Below, piece by piece: positions 15,382 through 15,555 of a DNA stretch of 15,555 nucleotides (position 1 is its first letter; every line of letters starts with the position of its first letter). The DNA is from a bacterium (GTDB lineage Bacteria > Chloroflexota > Dormibacteria > UBA8260 > Bog-877). Under the pieces are notes generated by a model, which had not been told where the DNA came from, did not search any database, and saw only the letters and a program-made list of their open reading frames with translations. Position numbers and translations under genes: made by a program. The stretch lies in the NCBI GenBank assembly GCA_021791455.1, contig JAJYWM010000093.1, positions 1-15,555 of the forward strand, read 5' to 3'.

Positions 15382-15503
15382 ACCCCTCCTGTCTGGCGGA
15401 TGGTCCCACCGCAGCCGAGGTTGGCCACGAATCCAGGCTGGAGCAGAAGCTCACCTTCCTCGAGGAGGCTCGGGGCGCCAGGAGTGATCGTGGTGCTCGA
15501 CAT
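15369..15503 (-). CDS. Small ORF of 44 aa, unknown function
   Basis: ATG at 15503 opens a 44-residue frame ending TAG at 15369, overlapping the start of the integrase-like gene by 13 nt. The peptide begins MSSTTITPG and is otherwise hydrophobic/Gly-rich with two cysteines; no motif is recognised. No good ribosome site is seen before the ATG. It may be a leader peptide coupling translation of the next gene, the remnant of a decayed upstream gene, or chance. The overlap is the only real support. Confidence 0.3.
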   Translation of the reverse strand: MSSTTITPGAPSLLEEGELLLQPGFVANLGCGGTIRQTGGVCLA

Positions 15504-15555
15504 TGCCAGATGATCGTGACAGAGTCGACGACCCCAGTCAAATGACTTCGTCTCG

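Larger units (their letters stand above)
12734..15503 (-). mobile_element. Insertion-sequence-like module with IS4-type transposase; ends not determined
   Basis: Three minus-strand ORFs are packed together here: a 44-aa ORF, an integrase-like protein and a DDE transposase. The limits given are only the downstream hairpin and the most upstream ORF. I looked for terminal inverted repeats by comparing 12583-12802 with 15382-15555 and found none, and no target-site duplication could be set. The right end may lie outside the window. The strong nrdJ terminator is left intact, so the insertion did not damage the neighbouring gene. Confidence 0.55.

Noticed and set aside
1..15555. CRISPR array, tRNA or rRNA genes
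   Set aside because: No regularly spaced repeats were seen, and no tRNA cloverleaf or rRNA sequence was recognised in the spacers by eye.

Overview
The window is a gene-dense, high-GC bacterial chromosome segment. Three features point to a Terrabacteria lineage such as Actinomycetota, Chloroflexota or Dormibacterota: an actinobacterial-style fused E2-E1 2-oxoglutarate dehydrogenase, a long B12-dependent (class II) ribonucleotide reductase with a C-terminal zinc ribbon, and frequent TTG/GTG starts behind strong GGAGG sites. This placement is inference from gene content; no rRNA or other marker gene is present.

Layout. (1) 1-2611, minus strand: a threonine-to-glycine catabolic operon, tdh then kbl (overlapping by 10 nt), followed 2 nt later by the start of an ECF sigma factor that runs off the left edge. 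(2) 2612-2974: gene-free spacer. (3) 2975-3205, plus strand: a stand-alone Lrp/AsnC effector-binding (RAM) domain with no DNA-binding half. Its 3' end overlaps the 3' end of a convergent PIN-domain toxin gene (3183-3659, minus), which sits behind a small putative antitoxin gene (3656-3847, minus). (4) 3882-3908: a minus-strand terminator. (5) 3947-9537, minus: lpdA and an unusual 1406-aa fusion protein carrying two lipoyl domains, a peripheral-subunit-binding domain, an E2 acyltransferase and a 2-oxoglutarate dehydrogenase E1. Together these two genes could encode an entire 2-oxoglutarate dehydrogenase complex. (6) 9538-9765: a divergent promoter region. (7) 9766-12582, plus: nrdJ, ended by a strong intrinsic terminator with a GCAA loop. 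(8) 12734-12779: a large perfect-arm hairpin. (9) 12803 to the right edge, minus: a mobile-element module made of an IS4-type DDE transposase with an intact YREK signature, preceded by a 336-aa protein that looks like a tyrosine recombinase whose catalytic residues are mostly lost, and a small 44-aa ORF upstream of it.

How the parts work together. Regions 1 and 5 are central carbon and amino-acid metabolism: threonine to 2-amino-3-ketobutyrate to glycine plus acetyl-CoA, and 2-oxoglutarate to succinyl-CoA. The RAM protein beside tdh-kbl could report amino-acid levels, since Lrp controls tdh in E. coli, but that link is inferred from position only. NrdJ supplies deoxyribonucleotides. The right end is an insertion that probably arrived separately; its exact boundaries cannot be fixed inside the window.

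The most unusual items are the self-contained lipoyl-PSBD-E2-E1 fusion and the pairing of a catalytically degenerate integrase-like protein with a DDE transposase.
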